Assembly: GCA_038373865.1 (NCBI GenBank)
Contig: JAXGGA010004666.1
Span: forward strand, 1 to 64,000
DNA from: Uloborus plumipes
Lineage: Eukaryota > Arthropoda > Arachnida > Araneae > Uloboridae
DNA: 64,000 nt
Reading direction: 5' to 3'
This document shows, in pieces, positions 24,141 to 37,468 of this stretch. Under the pieces are notes generated by a model. It was not told where the DNA came from. It did no database searches and worked only from the letters and a program-made list of their open reading frames with translations. How positions within the stretch are numbered: position 1 is the first letter of the stretch; each line of letters opens with the position of its first letter. The position numbers were made by a program, and so were the translations under genes.

Positions 24141-26425
24141 TGATTGCCCATATATAGCTCACATTGTTGAATGAATTGTAGATGCTGTAAGTATCAATTA
24201 ATAGAAGTTTTCTTCTAGTTATTCCCTTGGTCTCTTATTTTTTCAAAGACAGCTTCAACTTCTAATGACAAAAAAAGAAAAAGAAAGAAAGGAAGAAAAG
24301 GAAAATAAATATAAATTATCATTATGCCCTAAATATAGGTCAAACATCATTTCAGGGTGATAACTACGTTTGCGGAAAAAAAAATCGTCTAATTAATAAA
24401 CAATGGAATAGCATTTTTTAAGTAATTAATTTTCCATTTTACGATTAGTATTTCTGTACAAAATGCGCTTTTAAACCCAAAGGAAAAGAAAAATTCCGAA
24501 TTTGTGTTAAAATAGATTCTCGAAACCGTCTTCCAGGACGTTGAAGAACTCCCGTGGAAGTTGCTGATGAGAACATCAATTATTGCTTTGCGTTTTTCTT
24601 CAGCTAAGAACCTATATCTCATGGCTTTAAGTTATTACTCAGCGATCGTAATTTTTCTTCAGAAACCTCTATTTTTTAATCCTTACGCTTTCCGTCAATT
24701 TTTGGACAACCCCCAAGCAATGACCCAAAGAAGACAGGTATGAATGGGAAAATGAGGAAAGAAGAAGAAATGAAGCTTACAACTGAAAGATTATAACTAA
24801 AGAAAGAAGTGTTAAGTAAGAATAAAAAAAATATTCTCTGGAAGGGGGTTCAGAGGGGAAGTAAGCGAGGGCCCAGACTGCGTGGTGTCGACAACTGGAA
24901 TGCTTTGGCTCGAAAAAAAAATCTTAATGAAGCGGACGATGAAGGAAGAAAAAATGCGCGTGGGTTACTCCACTTATGGGGAAAAAAAATCGCCAAGTAG
25001 TTACAGTTGCGCCAACTTAAATTAAATCCTGTCATTCGAAGCTCTTCACTAAAGTTTTATATCTTTAATAAAATAAAGCAATCTACACGGAAATGATAAT
25101 ACACATCGTAAGATGTACAAGTAAGTTCTGAATCGCGAGAGGTTGATTCAAAAAGTCCAATGAATTATTTTCCAAACATCAATGAATTGTTTTCCAAAGA
25201 TCTTATACGTAAGACCGTCATTTAAATTTTTTCTGGGGGGGGGGGAGGAGTTGCAAAGGCTGCAAACCCAGTGCAATATTTATCGGAAAAAGAACAACAA
25301 AGAAAACCACTCCCGCTGATATATAAATATACTAATTTGTCATAGCCAGGAGGGGGATGCATTTAGCCCCTGATCAATTTCCCCTTCTTAAATGATTTGC
25401 GTGGTTATAAGAAATGTAGAAAATTGCAGAAACTTGGGTTTTAACCTTAATTTCATTAGCTAAATTTCGAAAAATAAATAATTCTATTATATGAAATTTG
25501 ATTTCCGTTTTCTTCAAGGATCACGTCTGGCAAAAATATTTTCAGCGGAGCTTTGTGTTTGACGATTACCGTAACAGAATGGCAAATATAAACTAGAATA
25601 AGGAATAAAGCATTGTCAATATGATAGCATATTAGATTTTTTTAAAATACCATCCCTTTCAGTTGAAAAGGTGGATTCCTATACAGAGCATTGCTAACAA
25701 GGAAATATCCTTCTTGAAACCGCAGTATTGGGTGTGTTGAAAAGAATCAATGTTTTAAATGATGTTGGGCTTCAAATCAAATAATCTCTTTCAAATTACA
25801 AATCAAACCGTACTGTCTGTGACTGATTTCTTTTGGCATCAATTTCTCAGAAATCATTCGCAATTAAGCTGCCACTTTAATAAGGGGCTTTCTATCTTCG
25901 GAGTCAAACGAGAATGAAAAACAACAAAACGTAGCACACGAAAAAGTTTAAAAACAGACAAAGCATCTAATGTTTTTATGGGGAAACATATGTAAACAAT
26001 TGGAATTGGCTGCAGAATAAACGGATATTCAATCTTTTATATTAAAAAAGTTAAGAAATACGATTCAAAAGTTTTTGTTTTCCTCTATTACTTTAAAATG
26101 CTCACACACCAACTTTAAGAACGCTCCTTCATTATTTTTCTTCAATGTGCCATCAAGTTTCGAGACCGATTTTAAAGTTACCCTAAATGAAACCAAAATA
26201 AAAATTTTAATACAAATGAGAATTTATTATAGATGATGAGAGCGATGCAACTGATAACGCCAGTGATGTTCATTACAATCTTGTCAATACAAGTTGAAAT
26301 ATTTTAACAACATCTTAACAACGGACACTTGAGAGATAAACAAAGAACAGATTTCTCACGATCCTAATGGTTGCTATTAGTAGAGGAGGAATTAATTTAG
26401 ACGTAATTGCATACAAGTATTTTAA

Positions 26426-26949
26426 CCCATTTATGCCCAAGTTTTTTTTAAACAATTTTTTTCAATTTTTATCTGCTTAAAACTCTTACTTGGAATGGTT
26501 TACATACATTTTAGACGTAAAATAGGTCGCCGTTGCCATATTTATTAAGTTATTTAACGTCCTGTTTATGGGACACTAGGCAGATATGTGGGCAAAATAC
26601 GACCTTACTTGACTTTACTTTTGCAAAGTAACATTACACAAGGCATCTGTGATCAATTTTAAGCAAATCATGTTAAAATAGTTCAGTTGTATGAAAAATA
26701 AGTTCTCAAAAAACACTTACTTTCTGTGGCTACCCATGCTGAATTGTTGCTTGACTGATTTGTCTGAAAATAGCTGTCAATAAATAAACTCCGATGTCCA
26801 ACAAGTGGTTCTATCTGGTTTTCTCAAGAAGAAGGACTATTTAACTTGTGAAAAACAGCTTTAGTAAAATGATATACCCTACCCATTACAGATTTTTGTA
26901 TGCAGAAACTAACAAGCGTCCCGTTTTTAGGCTACTCGGCATAAATGGG
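26426..26949. mobile_element. piggyBac-type MITE, complete copy
   Basis: A 524-bp element flanked by TTAA at 26422-26425 and 26950-26953. The terminal repeats begin CCCATTTATGCC on both sides, which is the piggyBac arrangement (TTAA target, CCC-starting ends). Recognisable internal blocks include 'aacgtcctgtttatgggaca' near the left and 'aagcgtcccgtttttaggct' near the right. No transposase ORF. A second copy in the opposite orientation is at 55237-55752. Confidence 0.88.
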
Positions 26950-26953
26950 TTAA

Positions 26954-27559
26954 TGATGTACAAAGTTTGCATTCGATTGTTATAAAAAATACTTATGATT
27001 GGAAATATTTTTGACGCCTATACAAGCGTATTTCGCGCATTGAAAATCAGAAATAAGCCTCGAAAATGCATTCAAGTGCTTTCATATAAAATTTAAAATC
27101 TTGAAAAGTGTGGGAAAAAACAGAAATTAAAAATTTTAAAATATTGTACTTTAATTTATTTTATTTATTCTTTTGAACAAAAAAAAATGTGAGATATTGT
27201 AAGTGTTTAAGATCAAAATAGAACGCATCTCTCCTTTTCCACGACATCATCCATTTCTTCCGTATAGTTTTTTAATGCAATTCCTCACTAATATGGTCTT
27301 CTTTTTTTTTTTTTTTTTTTCGCAACTTCTCCAAAACTAATTTTGCTAATCCAAAAAGCTCAAGGAAACTTCTGCATATGACAATGGTTTTCCTTACTAA
27401 AAACTCACACTGCAAAAGCTCATTGCATCTATATTTGGTCATCATAGAATTGCACTACAAAGCATAACAAGATCATCAGAACAAATAGATACTAATTACC
27501 AGAAATCCTCCCCTAAAAAAACTGCTATTGTCCAAGCTCAGTTTTAGGAAGGGCCTAAT
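26954..27559. other. AT-rich intergenic DNA, nothing recognised
   Basis: Includes a T-run at 27303-27320. No other feature. Confidence 0.5.
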
Positions 27560-27960
27560 GAAGTATGACAAAATCCGCCAAATCAATCTCGCCAAAAAAG
27601 ACTGGGGGTTCTCGGGGGTAAACTGTACGTTGGGCGGGGTCAGGGCCACGCGCATCTCAGGCAAAGGAGGAATTCCGTCACAATGCGCAACGGCCCCGTG
27701 TGTGACAGGTAGTTCCTGATGATCGCACAATCCCAGAGCGCGATTTACAAGTATAACCCGGATCCAAAGAGGTTTTTTTTTATTATTATATTTTTTGTTT
27801 TGTTTTTGTTTTTTTATTTTGCCTCCAAAGCAAGCTGGCACTGTCATTTTTCCCCTCCCGCGGAGGGGGAACGGAAGCTTTGCGCGTGGAGAAATTCCGT
27901 TTGTCTTGGGGAAAATGAATTCGTTTTCATCAGAGGACAAATGACGATTCGAGAAATGGT
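27560..27960. other. GC-elevated island, overlapping ORFs on both strands
   Basis: CpG-containing patch ('gggcggggtcagggccacgcgc' region at 27634) in otherwise AT-rich DNA. A 154-codon minus-strand frame (27476-27940) and two plus-strand frames overlap, none with a known domain. The middle is interrupted by a T-rich stretch at 27772-27820. Possibly regulatory or an old repeat. Confidence 0.3.
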
Positions 27961-29066
27961 TAATGAATGATACTGGGAGTGTGTCGCAGAACGTTAACTA
28001 ACATGGAAGTTTTCAGATTGGAAAAAGATAGTGATTGATAGTTCGTACGCCTATGCAGAAGTTTTGGAATTATTTACGATCATTTGTCTCCCCCTTGCTC
28101 TTTTGCTCGACATTTTCTTTTTGTTTCTTCTTCTCTTTTCCTCTTTATTTTTCTTATTCTCCCTATATTTTTTTTTGTAAATAAATAGTATACGGAAGAG
28201 GAGTCATTAGAAAAAAAAATAAGTATGGAGAGAACATGCACTACCTCTTAATGACTAAACAATTTGACGCATGACATTAGCTAACAAAATATATTTTGAG
28301 CTTTTTACTTAATTTTATCAAAACTTAAGTTGCTAGTTGCTAAGTCATTTTTATTCATTCATTTTTTTTAATATTGTTTTTAGTTATTTATTTTATTTTA
28401 TCCATTATATTTTAAGGATTTAATTTGATTATTTTATTTCGATTTACTTGTTTGGGGCAATTATGCAGAGTTTCGGCTCACCTTATCCCTTCTTTTTAGC
28501 AAATATATTTTTACATATATCGCGAAAAATATTTTAGTTGCGTTTATACATTTAGTTTCATTTTCATTAAATTAGTCTTTTCCCCCCTAAATAATCAAGG
28601 TTTCCTTATCGTTTTCTTTACAACAGCTTAAACAAAATCATTACTTATGGACTTGAGGCATGTATCACTTCGATCACATTGCTGATTTATAAGAGCTTAC
28701 TTTTATAACTATTCAGAATCTATGTGACAGAGAGGTAATATTTTTTCCTCTTGGAAATGCTATTACTTTCATTTTCCACGAATGAATTTTAGTAAATTCA
28801 TTCTGCAGTAAGGTGGAAATAATTGCATTTGAAAAAGAAGGTCAAATTAAAAAAAAGAAATGAATTCTTCTTGATGAAAAAAAATTGTGTCAAGCGTATT
28901 TTAAAATAAAGTTCAGAAGTAACGAAGGTGTGAATGAAAAAAAGCAAATTTGCAACATTTGACTTTTTTCCATCATATTTCAAAATCTCTAATTGTGGAT
29001 GCGTATAAATGCTATGCGTTTCAGAAATTCATGTAGGCAAAAGATATGGTTAAATTTATCGTGTTA
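27961..29066. other. AT-rich intergenic DNA with a polypyrimidine tract
   Basis: 28086-28178 is almost pure C/T on the plus strand. Nothing else recognised. Confidence 0.5.
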
Positions 29067-29068
29067 TA

Positions 29069-29894
29069 CACTGTAAAAAACGAGTGTTGCTTTTACAGTA
29101 TAATACAGTCAAACCTGTCTATCTCGAATTTCACGGGACAGAAGATAAATTCGAGACACGGAGGTTTTGAGACACGGAGGTTTTGAGACACAGAGGTTTG
29201 ATAAAATTAATAAAAATAAGCAATCGGAACAAAGTCAAATACTTAATAGATTGTTTTGCATTGCTATTGCTGAGTATTTTACTGTACGACATGTTGCGAG
29301 TCCACGTTTAACTAATTGTGATGACTACATCTGTAGCAAGTTAATGCAGACCTGTAAGTACGAGCATAGTCTTTGAATAATTGTACGAAAGATGATTTTT
29401 GTCTCCAAATTATACCGTTTATAAAGGTGGCTGGAGATGAAATTCAAAAATGAGAGTCGTCAAAATTCGAGATATCGAGGTGTTCGGGAAAAATCATTCG
29501 AGATAAACATGAGAAAAAATCATTAAATTTATGCTATAAAAGCAGGGAAATTGAGAAATTTCGACATAGAGAGGTTTTCGAGATAAGCAGGTTCGAGATA
29601 AACAGGTTTGACTACAGCTAACTTTATAGTAATAAAACTGTAAAAATTACTAATTTAGCATTTTATTACCGTGCATTTTCAGTTTTAAACTGGAACCTCT
29701 GCTGCCAGTATTATACGGTTGTTTTTACCGTATAATATAGCTAAATTTTACGGCAATAAACTGTAAAATTGCTATATTTGCAGTAAGAAACTAAAATTGC
29801 TAGTATTACAGTTTATTACTGCGCATTTTATAGTTTTAAATTGGAATCTCGGCTGCCAGTATTATACTGTAAAAAAAGTTCATTTTTTACAGTG
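29069..29894. mobile_element. CACTG-type MITE, copy 2, split by a Tigger-like MITE
   Basis: Ends CACTGTAAAAAACGAGTGTT and (reverse complement) CACTGTAAAAAATGAAC, with TA at 29067-29068 and 29895-29896. Without the insert the element is about 317 bp. It carries the same 'tggaacctctgctgccag' and 'attttacggcaataaactg' blocks as the other copies. It is interrupted at a TA inside its left arm. Confidence 0.85.
29106..29612. mobile_element. Tigger/pogo-like MITE nested in the CACTG MITE
   Basis: Left end CAGTCAAACCTGTCTATCTC and right end (reverse complement) GTCAAACCTGTTTATCTC sit between TA at 29104-29105 and 29613-29614. The right end lacks the outer CA. Repeated 'gagacacggaggttttgag' and 'cgagataa(a/g)cagg' motifs lie inside both ends, as in pogo/Tigger subterminal regions. 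No transposase; the 69-codon ORF inside has no family motif. Confidence 0.8.
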
Positions 29895-29896
29895 TA

Positions 29897-31031
29897 GGCT
29901 ATTTATGAATCTCTCTTCCATCACGCAACTTATAGCTGATATTTTATTAGAAAATCAGAATGAGATAAATGAGTTCGAAAACGAATTATGAATTTGACAA
30001 AAGTGTACGTGATTTTTTTGAGTGATAAGATGTTTTAAAAATACTTTGTTTTCTGCAATAAAATATAGTGAATTGCTATACTAATTAAGTATACTGATGC
30101 TTTCTTGCATTTTATCGAATTTTCCCTTTATTTACTTATTTATTTATTTGAATTTTAGATGAAGATACTTTTCAAGTTCCGTAGCAGTGCATCATCTAAA
30201 TTTGACATGCCAAGACTTCCAACAATTTAGAGGGCGGATAATTTTGGAAGCACATTGCGATTACGTTTGGTGTTTTATGCTTTTGATAGTATGAATAAAT
30301 AAAATTGTTACTTTGTTTTGAACTTATTTGTAATTTGTGTACATTACTTCTTTAAAGTTAAATCTGCAAGAATCATACACTTTCAGAAAATTTTATTTGA
30401 TTGATTTTTTTTTTTTTTTTGGCTTTCTAAAAATTAATTCTTCTGGAAAGTTGAAAATATTGTCGAAGTTACAATAATAATTTACTATTGCTATATTACC
30501 ATTCTATCATTATTACGATTCTTATATTATTATTGTTTTTACAACAACGAAAAATAAGTAAATGAAATTTTCCTCACGGATTTTTACTCTGCAAAATTTT
30601 TACCACATTACCTAGTAGGATGTACATTAAGGAAAAAAAGAAAGAAATTTTTTAGTAATTCAAAATTTTTTAAGTCAATAAAAAGTTATCCCTGTAGATC
30701 TACATTTACAACAGCAAACTTCATTTAAATAAAAGTAAAGTTAGGTCTCTCACAAAAGTTTATGATTTTCTTCAAAAATTACCCTTTTTTTAAATTAAGG
30801 AAAAAATTTAAAAAAATTTTTACTTGACTGGTGTTCATTTTAAAATTAAATACTTTGTTTTAAAAAAAAGTTTTGCTCTTGCAAATTATTTAGGTCTCTC
30901 ACAAAGTATTCAAAATTAGGGATTCTCTTAGAGTTATATTTTTCATTATGAACAAAATTCTTGCACTGTGGAGGAACTTAAAAAAATCAAAGGAACTTTA
31001 CTACGTTTATGTTTAACAGTTATATTACAAA
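29897..31031. other. AT-rich intergenic DNA, nothing recognised
   Basis: A/T runs and short ORFs only. Confidence 0.5.
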
Positions 31032-31032
31032 A

Positions 31033-31990
31033 CTAGCGGTACCCGCACGGCTTTTCCCGTGTTGTAAAATTAAAAGGTCATTTGTTAAATAATTGATATA
31101 GCAGAAAGAATACTCTATTTTAGTTATAATTCAACTATAAGTCCTTAAAAGTATGACATAAAAATAAGCCAAAAGAGAAAAGAAGGACAATGTTGTTGCT
31201 TACAGAAACCAACACCAATCTTACCAAAGTTTAAAAAAAAGCAGGAAGTTTTCTTTTCTAGATTTAAAAACAATATAATACAATTTCCGAAATGAAGCAT
31301 TTTAGAACAGAACGTTGCAGCATCGCAATTTATACGATATTTTTATAATTTACCGAGTTTTAATTCCTTGAAAATTGAGAAAATAAAAACAGACGATTTT
31401 TTCCAACAGTTAAATAATCATTTTAATAAAGCTAGGAGTTTGCATTGCGATAAAAACAAATACATTTTGAAAATTACTAAGGGAAAAAGAACGAAACAAA
31501 AAAAAAAGGTATAAAAACGTAACCTTGGTAACAACATGAAAAGTTAATTTCCGCTGATAAAATAATTCATTTCAAATTTCATTCTCGAGCTTAACCATTT
31601 TAGAATCATTTGGCTTGCTTTGATCAAGGTAAGCCTTGAATTTCCGGGATTCTAAAAACAATTATATTACAGCTCTTCTAATGCTCGTAGAAACTTCTAA
31701 TTGATAACATTTTTAGCAGAAAATTCTAAGTTTTCGAATGACATAAAATTTGAAAATGTATATGAAATATATTTCTTCCCCATTTCATCACATTTATGTG
31801 AAAAATGAGCTTGAACTTGGAATAGAAAAAGAATAAAATCGAATTTTCGAAAAAACTCTTCGAGACGCATACGCCCATGCTACGAACTAATTTTGTACCA
31901 AATTTTAAGAAAATCGATCGAACGGTTTTGGCGCTACGCGGGTCACATACAGACAAACAGACCCACCTTCAGCTTTATTATTAGTAGAGA
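31033..31990 (-). mobile_element. Non-autonomous Helitron
   Basis: On the minus strand it starts A|TCTCTACTAATAATAAAGCTG at 31990 and ends GGTACCGCTAG|T at 31033. The 3' end carries the hairpin CACGG-gaaaag-CCGTG shortly before the CTAG. TC start, CTRR-type end, 3' hairpin and A/T insertion site are all present. The 5' block 'aaccgttcgatcgattttc' is typical of arthropod Helitron heads. The 958-bp length has no Rep/helicase coding. Confidence 0.85.
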
Positions 31991-31991
31991 T

Positions 31992-32969
31992 TATATATTA
32001 GTGATTGTAGCGGCAAGGCGATTCCACCGTTACGATCATAACATTCAAACTTTAAATACACCTGATTACAATTTGGTTTGATAAGAGTCCACATTTTTTT
32101 CTTGTATAATTTGATATTATTTATGCTATCCTAAATTTTGGTGCGGATTCTTCGGTTACAAAAAGTAACAAATATGTTTGAAGTTTGATTGTTACGTCTT
32201 TAACGGTGGAATTGCACGGCAGCAAATATTGTAGCCATCATCACTTGCTATGAGTGTGAGCTTTGGTGTGCAAAAACTTAATACTTTGCTTAATTTTACA
32301 GCTCCTTTCTGCTTTTTTATTTATGAACATATTAATCATTTTTTATTTATACTTTTTTATTTATGAACTATTATTCTGCTCTTATTTTTTTTATCTTTTA
32401 TTTGTTTTATTAATTCATTAATTTATTGATTTTAAGTTTTATTTTCCTTTTGATTATGACACAGAATCAACATTTTCGAATTAGCCTTTTTTATCTGTAA
32501 CTTTTATTTTCAAACATCAGAGGCAGCAACTGCAACTAAAAAAAAAAAAAATAATAATAAAGCTACATATTGATCTCGATGCTTAAAATGCAGAAAGTCC
32601 CTCTAACATAATGACGAACCGTTAGTTAAAACATTTTGCTGTTGCATTAGAAAATTGCACTAGTATAGTTATGCTTCAAATGTAAGTTTTAAATTGCGAC
32701 AATGTGAAAATTATGAACAAATAAATTCACAAATGCCCTCTTCCCTCCTTTTCCCAAGAGACAAGCCGCTAAACATAATGGTTAAACAGAAAACAGAATA
32801 AATGGTGACCTTCATCTTTAGCTTATATATCGTCTGGATATGTTTTAGGACAAGACATAATAGCATCAGTGCAGAGCTGTAAACTCCAGTAAGGCAGAAA
32901 AGTAAAGAAAAGGGAAGTGAGGAAAAAATGGTGTGATTTGTAGATTCGGGTGTCGAAAAACCAAAGAGG
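31992..32969. other. AT-rich intergenic DNA, nothing recognised
   Basis: T-rich 32280-32530. The 151-codon minus-strand frame (32711-33166) has a hydrophobic, Cys-rich middle but overlaps a plus-strand frame and shows no family motif. Confidence 0.45.
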
Positions 32970-33190
32970 TTGCAGTGCCAGCAAAAGTTAGCACTATTTA
33001 GACAAGGCAGACACAATATATGGGGTGTTAGCGCGAATTGTTTGTTACATTGCAGATGGCAATTGCAAAGTACAGACGCCCACATGGAGAGGATTCTTTC
33101 ATTTCCAGCGGATTTTTTTGTTTTCTTTGCCTCTAGCTGCTCGTTCTCCTTTCTATTTCTTCGCAAGAAAAAGTACGATGAAATAAGAGG
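32970..33190. other. Candidate non-coding regulatory island
   Basis: A less AT-rich patch with clustered short motifs: 'attgtttgttac' (forkhead-like), 'cagatg' (E-box) and 'ggcaattgcaaag' between 33032 and 33070. ORFs overlap on both strands without domains. The interpretation is inference. Confidence 0.2.
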
Positions 33191-34598
33191 CTTTGTTAGT
33201 TATCAGTCCACAAATTCGTGTTATCTTAAGGCAGCACTCAGAGTTTCTGTCATTGGTTACACTAATATTATATGTTTAAAGCCCAGCTTATGGTCATTGT
33301 TTAAAATGGTAGAACTGATTTAATTTGATATTTTTTCTGCAAATCTATACATGCATAATTATGAAATGTCAAGTGAAAAAAACAAACAAATTATATCAAT
33401 AAAAGGGAAGAGAAGGTGAGAGGAATGACATGGACAATCGAAGCGCACTATATCAACTCTTCGCAATGTCGTTTCGGCCAAGGTTTTCAATTTTTTACTT
33501 CAGAGTTATAAAATAGTCAATCTGTAAATTTTTTCCGGCATTGGTTTTGTTTTGAAATTGAAACTCAAATGCAAAAGTAGCCAAATGAACGAATAGTACA
33601 ATTATCGTAACTAAGTGCAACTGGGTTGGAGAATTGTTGATCAAAATCTTCCGGCAATTACTAGAGATGTTCAATAAAGACTGATCACTTTTTTTTTCAG
33701 GCGAATGAACAAATTAAAGTGCAGAAAACGAATAATGTGTGTGTAGTAGGATAAGTGAAGGCTACTAGTTCCTTAAAGTTTTAGGGTTCACGACGTCAAT
33801 AATATGACCTCGGCAGCTATCGAAGAACATACAGTTCCGTTTTCGGCTTAGAAAAATGGAAGCTATGTGCGGTGAACCAACACTATGTTGCTTTAAAATT
33901 TTGCTTTTATATTAAAAACCAACAGCTGAAGAATATGTGATGTAACAAGAAGTAACAGGGAGTATATATTTTTTCATAGCACATAGATGTTGACTCGAAA
34001 AATGGTGGGAGAAGATCAGGTTCTAACAAATGGCAATCTAGCACTCCAGTAAATTTTGTAACCGAAGAATATATCTGCATAGTTCATGTGACATCGGGGA
34101 TAAGATCATCGTATTACGTTTAAAGAATTATCACAAAGAGTGATTGTTTCATTTGGTTCCTATCACACTTAAATCATAGAAAAACGGCATCGGACAAGCG
34201 TTTGTGTACAAATTATTCAAAGCTGCTCATTTCCGACAAAAAGGATATTGGTGTAGAGGTTTTTTTTGCTTTATCCCCGTCCTCCACATAGCTCTAATTT
34301 AGACTCTAATGGCTTCTTTATGTCTCCAAAGTCAAAAAAACACTTTCGGGATAGGGTTTCTCATCTTCAGAGGCAATGGCGGAATCTTCGGAGGCAATTT
34401 TCAAGGATATGTCCAAAAATATCCTTTTTCAGAATTTTTAAGGAGAAACTATTCAATTTCTGTGGTTTTACCAAAGCAGAAAAAAAAATTCTGTGAGTAA
34501 ATTCTTTTGCGTTTAGTGAATATTTATTAAGAATGTCTCTTCTTAAAATCAAGTTTTCTTGTCTATAACACGAAGGAAGGCGTGCATTTTTTTTCATA
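33191..34598. other. AT-rich intergenic DNA, nothing recognised
   Basis: No gene or repeat end matched. Overlapping 60-76 codon ORFs near 34266-34597 occur on both strands and look like chance. Confidence 0.45.
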
Positions 34599-34600
34599 TA

Positions 34601-35891
34601 GGGGAGAGTGGTAATGAATGGCCCACTTTTTGGTTTTGAATTTTTGTAATTTTTTCTAACACTTTGTTTTAACTCTAAATTAGTGTTTTAGTTACTTTAC
34701 TTATCTGGCTATCTAAAAAAGTCATAAAAGTTGGATTAGCACCTGTCTATAATGAATTATAATAGAAAATAAAAATTTTGAAATTTGGCCCATTCAACCC
34801 CACCTATGGGGTTGAATGGGCCATCGAAGGTAATGAATGGGCCACTAAATGAATTTAGTGAAAACATGTGGATTTAATCTTTTATTTGCTGAATATGACA
34901 AAATAAATGTGGCACTTGACATGATGATACAAAATCATACTGATTTAAAATTATATAAACATCAAAACTGATGCAATTAAAATAAAACTGATGCATACCA
35001 ATTGTAGCAGAAAAATGACTAAATAATGAGATTGTAAGAAATAAATAACATCAAATATATATAAAAAAAATAACAGATAATACACACTATGATTTAACAA
35101 AATTTATATATTTCAAAAATAATATTAAAAATCACTTTCAAAAACTTCATCTTCATTTTCAAACTTGTCAAAATTCAAAAATTTTTTTTTTAATTTACTA
35201 GACATCGGGAATAAGAAATATCTAACTTAAGTTACCAAGAAAGAAAATGAAATTGTACTGTGAGGAATATAATATGAAGGAGAGAGGGGGGCTTTTTCGA
35301 GCCACGCACTGCGACCAGAGGTCTATTGTACTATAGGAATATAATATAGATCTGCAAATTATATTTAGAAGTTACTACAAACCTATTTTGACGACAGTAA
35401 TCTTAATCTATCTATGACAGTCAGTTGTGTTTCATATTAATGCGAAAATCCAAAGAAAAGGAAGAAAAACAATATTTAGGTGGCCCATTCATTACCATGA
35501 CATAGTGGCCCATTCAGCCCCACCTATACTTTTGGAATACATTTAGGTTTTTTGAGTACATTGAATTTAGATAACATCAAAATACATCTTAAGATTAGTT
35601 TATAGATATGTAAAGACTATCTTATAAATATGTATGCAGTGAAATACTTGATACATTTTAGCTAGGAAATGTTTTACTAAAAAGGGAAAAACTTACTTTT
35701 CAGTCAGATTCTTGACCATGCCACTCTAGTTTGAAAATGGCTCAGCGCAAACGAATGAAAATTGGATGAGTTTAGTAGAACAAAAAGCTACATCTATTGG
35801 TGGCATCAAAAAAAAAAAATCATGCAAATACTTGTTCATATTTTGTTAGTGGCCCATTCATCACCACGGCCCATTCATTACCACTCTCCCC
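34601..35891. mobile_element. 1.29-kb TIR element, TA target, GGGGAGAG ends
   Basis: Ends GGGGAGAGTGGTAATGAATG and its reverse complement, flanked by TA at 34599-34600 and 35892-35893. The motif GGCCCATTCA(T/A)TACC or its complement recurs at least six times, including an inner hairpin at 34787-34850 and another cluster at 35480-35528. TA duplication and TAGGGG ends resemble the pogo-like element at 56081. No transposase remains; the middle is AT-rich. Confidence 0.85.
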
Positions 35892-35893
35892 TA

Positions 35894-37468
35894 CACTCCT
35901 CTAGTAGCATAATAGTAACTTAATTTAATACATTCAACAGCTGTTTGCAGGATTTTTCTTTCCTTTTTTTTTCTTTGGGGAAGCCAAAGAAAAAAAAATA
36001 TTTAAAATGAATTAAAAATTCTTTATTTGAGTGCTGAGTGGATATAAACACTAGAGGGCATTTTCTTTAATTTTTAAATCCGCGAGATAGGAACTGAGTG
36101 TCAGCACGAGGAGAAAGGTCAGAAAAAACGAGGGAGGTTAGGGGGATTCTTTTTGTTTTTCGCCCCATTATGGTAAAGTAAAATTGTGTGGTTAATTAAT
36201 TTTGCGTACTTGGCTGAAATTTAGATTGTTCCTCTTGCAAAAACGAAAGTGGTCTCTTTCATGCGTACAACTAAAAAATTTCTAGATTGCTACTCATGTT
36301 TAAAGTATATTTTAAACAAAAACCATACGTCAATGTGTTCAAAAAAAGAAAGACAAAAACATTATTGGCTATAATTTACTTGCAAAAAACAGATGAGAGC
36401 TTAAAAGCAACAGAATGAAGCTCTTGAAACCTGAACGCTGAATTTTTCAAAAAGCTGACAACAAAACATTTTCTTATCCTCTTTAAACTACTTCATTTAT
36501 ATTAAATATATGTATATACACCAGTTAAACTATTCTTATTCTATGACACTGAGTCATCCCTCTGTGATAGGTTCAAGCGAATCCAATTTGAAGATGTTTC
36601 TTTGAATTTGCTTCGAACTCTTGCAGCTATTATCTTCGTACAATAACTCCTTTTTCGTTTCTCTTGGAACAGACGAAAACCGCGGAGCTGTAGTTTAGTC
36701 ACTCTCCAAAAATCATCACACCATGACTATAGTTACGAAATTATTGTTAGGGAAACCGTGTCAAAATCACGGTTTAGAAGTAGTTTTTAATAGTATGTTT
36801 CATGAAATATTAAAATTGTGCAGATTTCTTACGTTATTGAGAATTTAATTTTGTATGATTGCTTTTTGTATTATTCGAAACACTTTTAAAGTGTTTCGAA
36901 ACATTAGTATTCTTTCGATACGATAGTTAGTGTGAATAAAAATATGAAGAGGTTTTTATTCTGTAGCTTTTAGAAACATGGAATAATAAACTACTAAGCG
37001 CAAAAATCGAAGCGAAAAGAGAAAAAGTGTTTCAAAATCCTACTGCAAATCACGTTGACGAAAAACCTAAATTTTTGGAAACAAATTCAATTCTTTATCA
37101 AATTTAATTTTTATTTCATTCGTATTTTATTAGTTTATCTTTTTATGAGCAGAATTAAAATGTGACACTTATCAGAAGCTTTAAAACTAAATTCACATTT
37201 TGTTTCGATCCAGCTTACACTCAGATAGAGTCATTGCTCCTTACTCGTATTTGTAATATAAACTCAATATAATGAAATGCATCGCAATTTTTTCTACATT
37301 CATAACACTGAGATAAAACAACAAACATACATTTTTACTGAAATTCTGTGGTATAAGTATTTTTGGCAAATTTTTTTTGGTCTCGTGTAGATTTAGTGAT
37401 ATAGCATCTGGTTTAGGAGGGGTTGATTATAAATAAGAACGCATCTAACGCAAACAGGATAATTTTTA
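35894..37468. other. AT-rich intergenic DNA with one perfect palindrome
   Basis: Nothing coding recognised. It contains the 27-bp palindrome at 36874-36900. Confidence 0.5.
36874..36900. repeat. Perfect 13-bp-arm palindrome
   Basis: TTCGAAACACTTT, one T, then AAAGTGTTTCGAA: thirteen base pairs either side of one central base. Too tight for a hairpin loop but suited to a dimeric protein site or cruciform. Confidence 0.9.

Larger units (their letters stand above)
19256..26421. other. AT-rich intergenic DNA, no gene recognised
   Basis: About 7 kb with only short ORFs. It holds a G17 run at 20398-20414, A/T homopolymers (21318-21332, 21737-21752, 22283-22299) and the foldback-repeat relative at 24047-24140. 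At 25211-25250 'gaccgtcattt' followed by a G-run resembles the left end of the hAT MITE at 19036, but no right end is clear. Confidence 0.5.

Noticed and set aside
25211..25420. Third copy of the 175-bp hAT MITE
   Set aside because: Only the first dozen bases and a G-run resemble the family; the right end and 8-bp duplication are not found.
27476..27940. 154-codon minus-strand ORF as a gene
   Set aside because: Overlaps plus-strand frames, contains a Lys/Asn stretch from a T-rich tract, and shows no family motif.
32711..33323. 151- and 117-codon ORFs on opposite strands
   Set aside because: They overlap each other; the hydrophobic stretch in the minus frame looks like AT-rich composition rather than a designed membrane segment.
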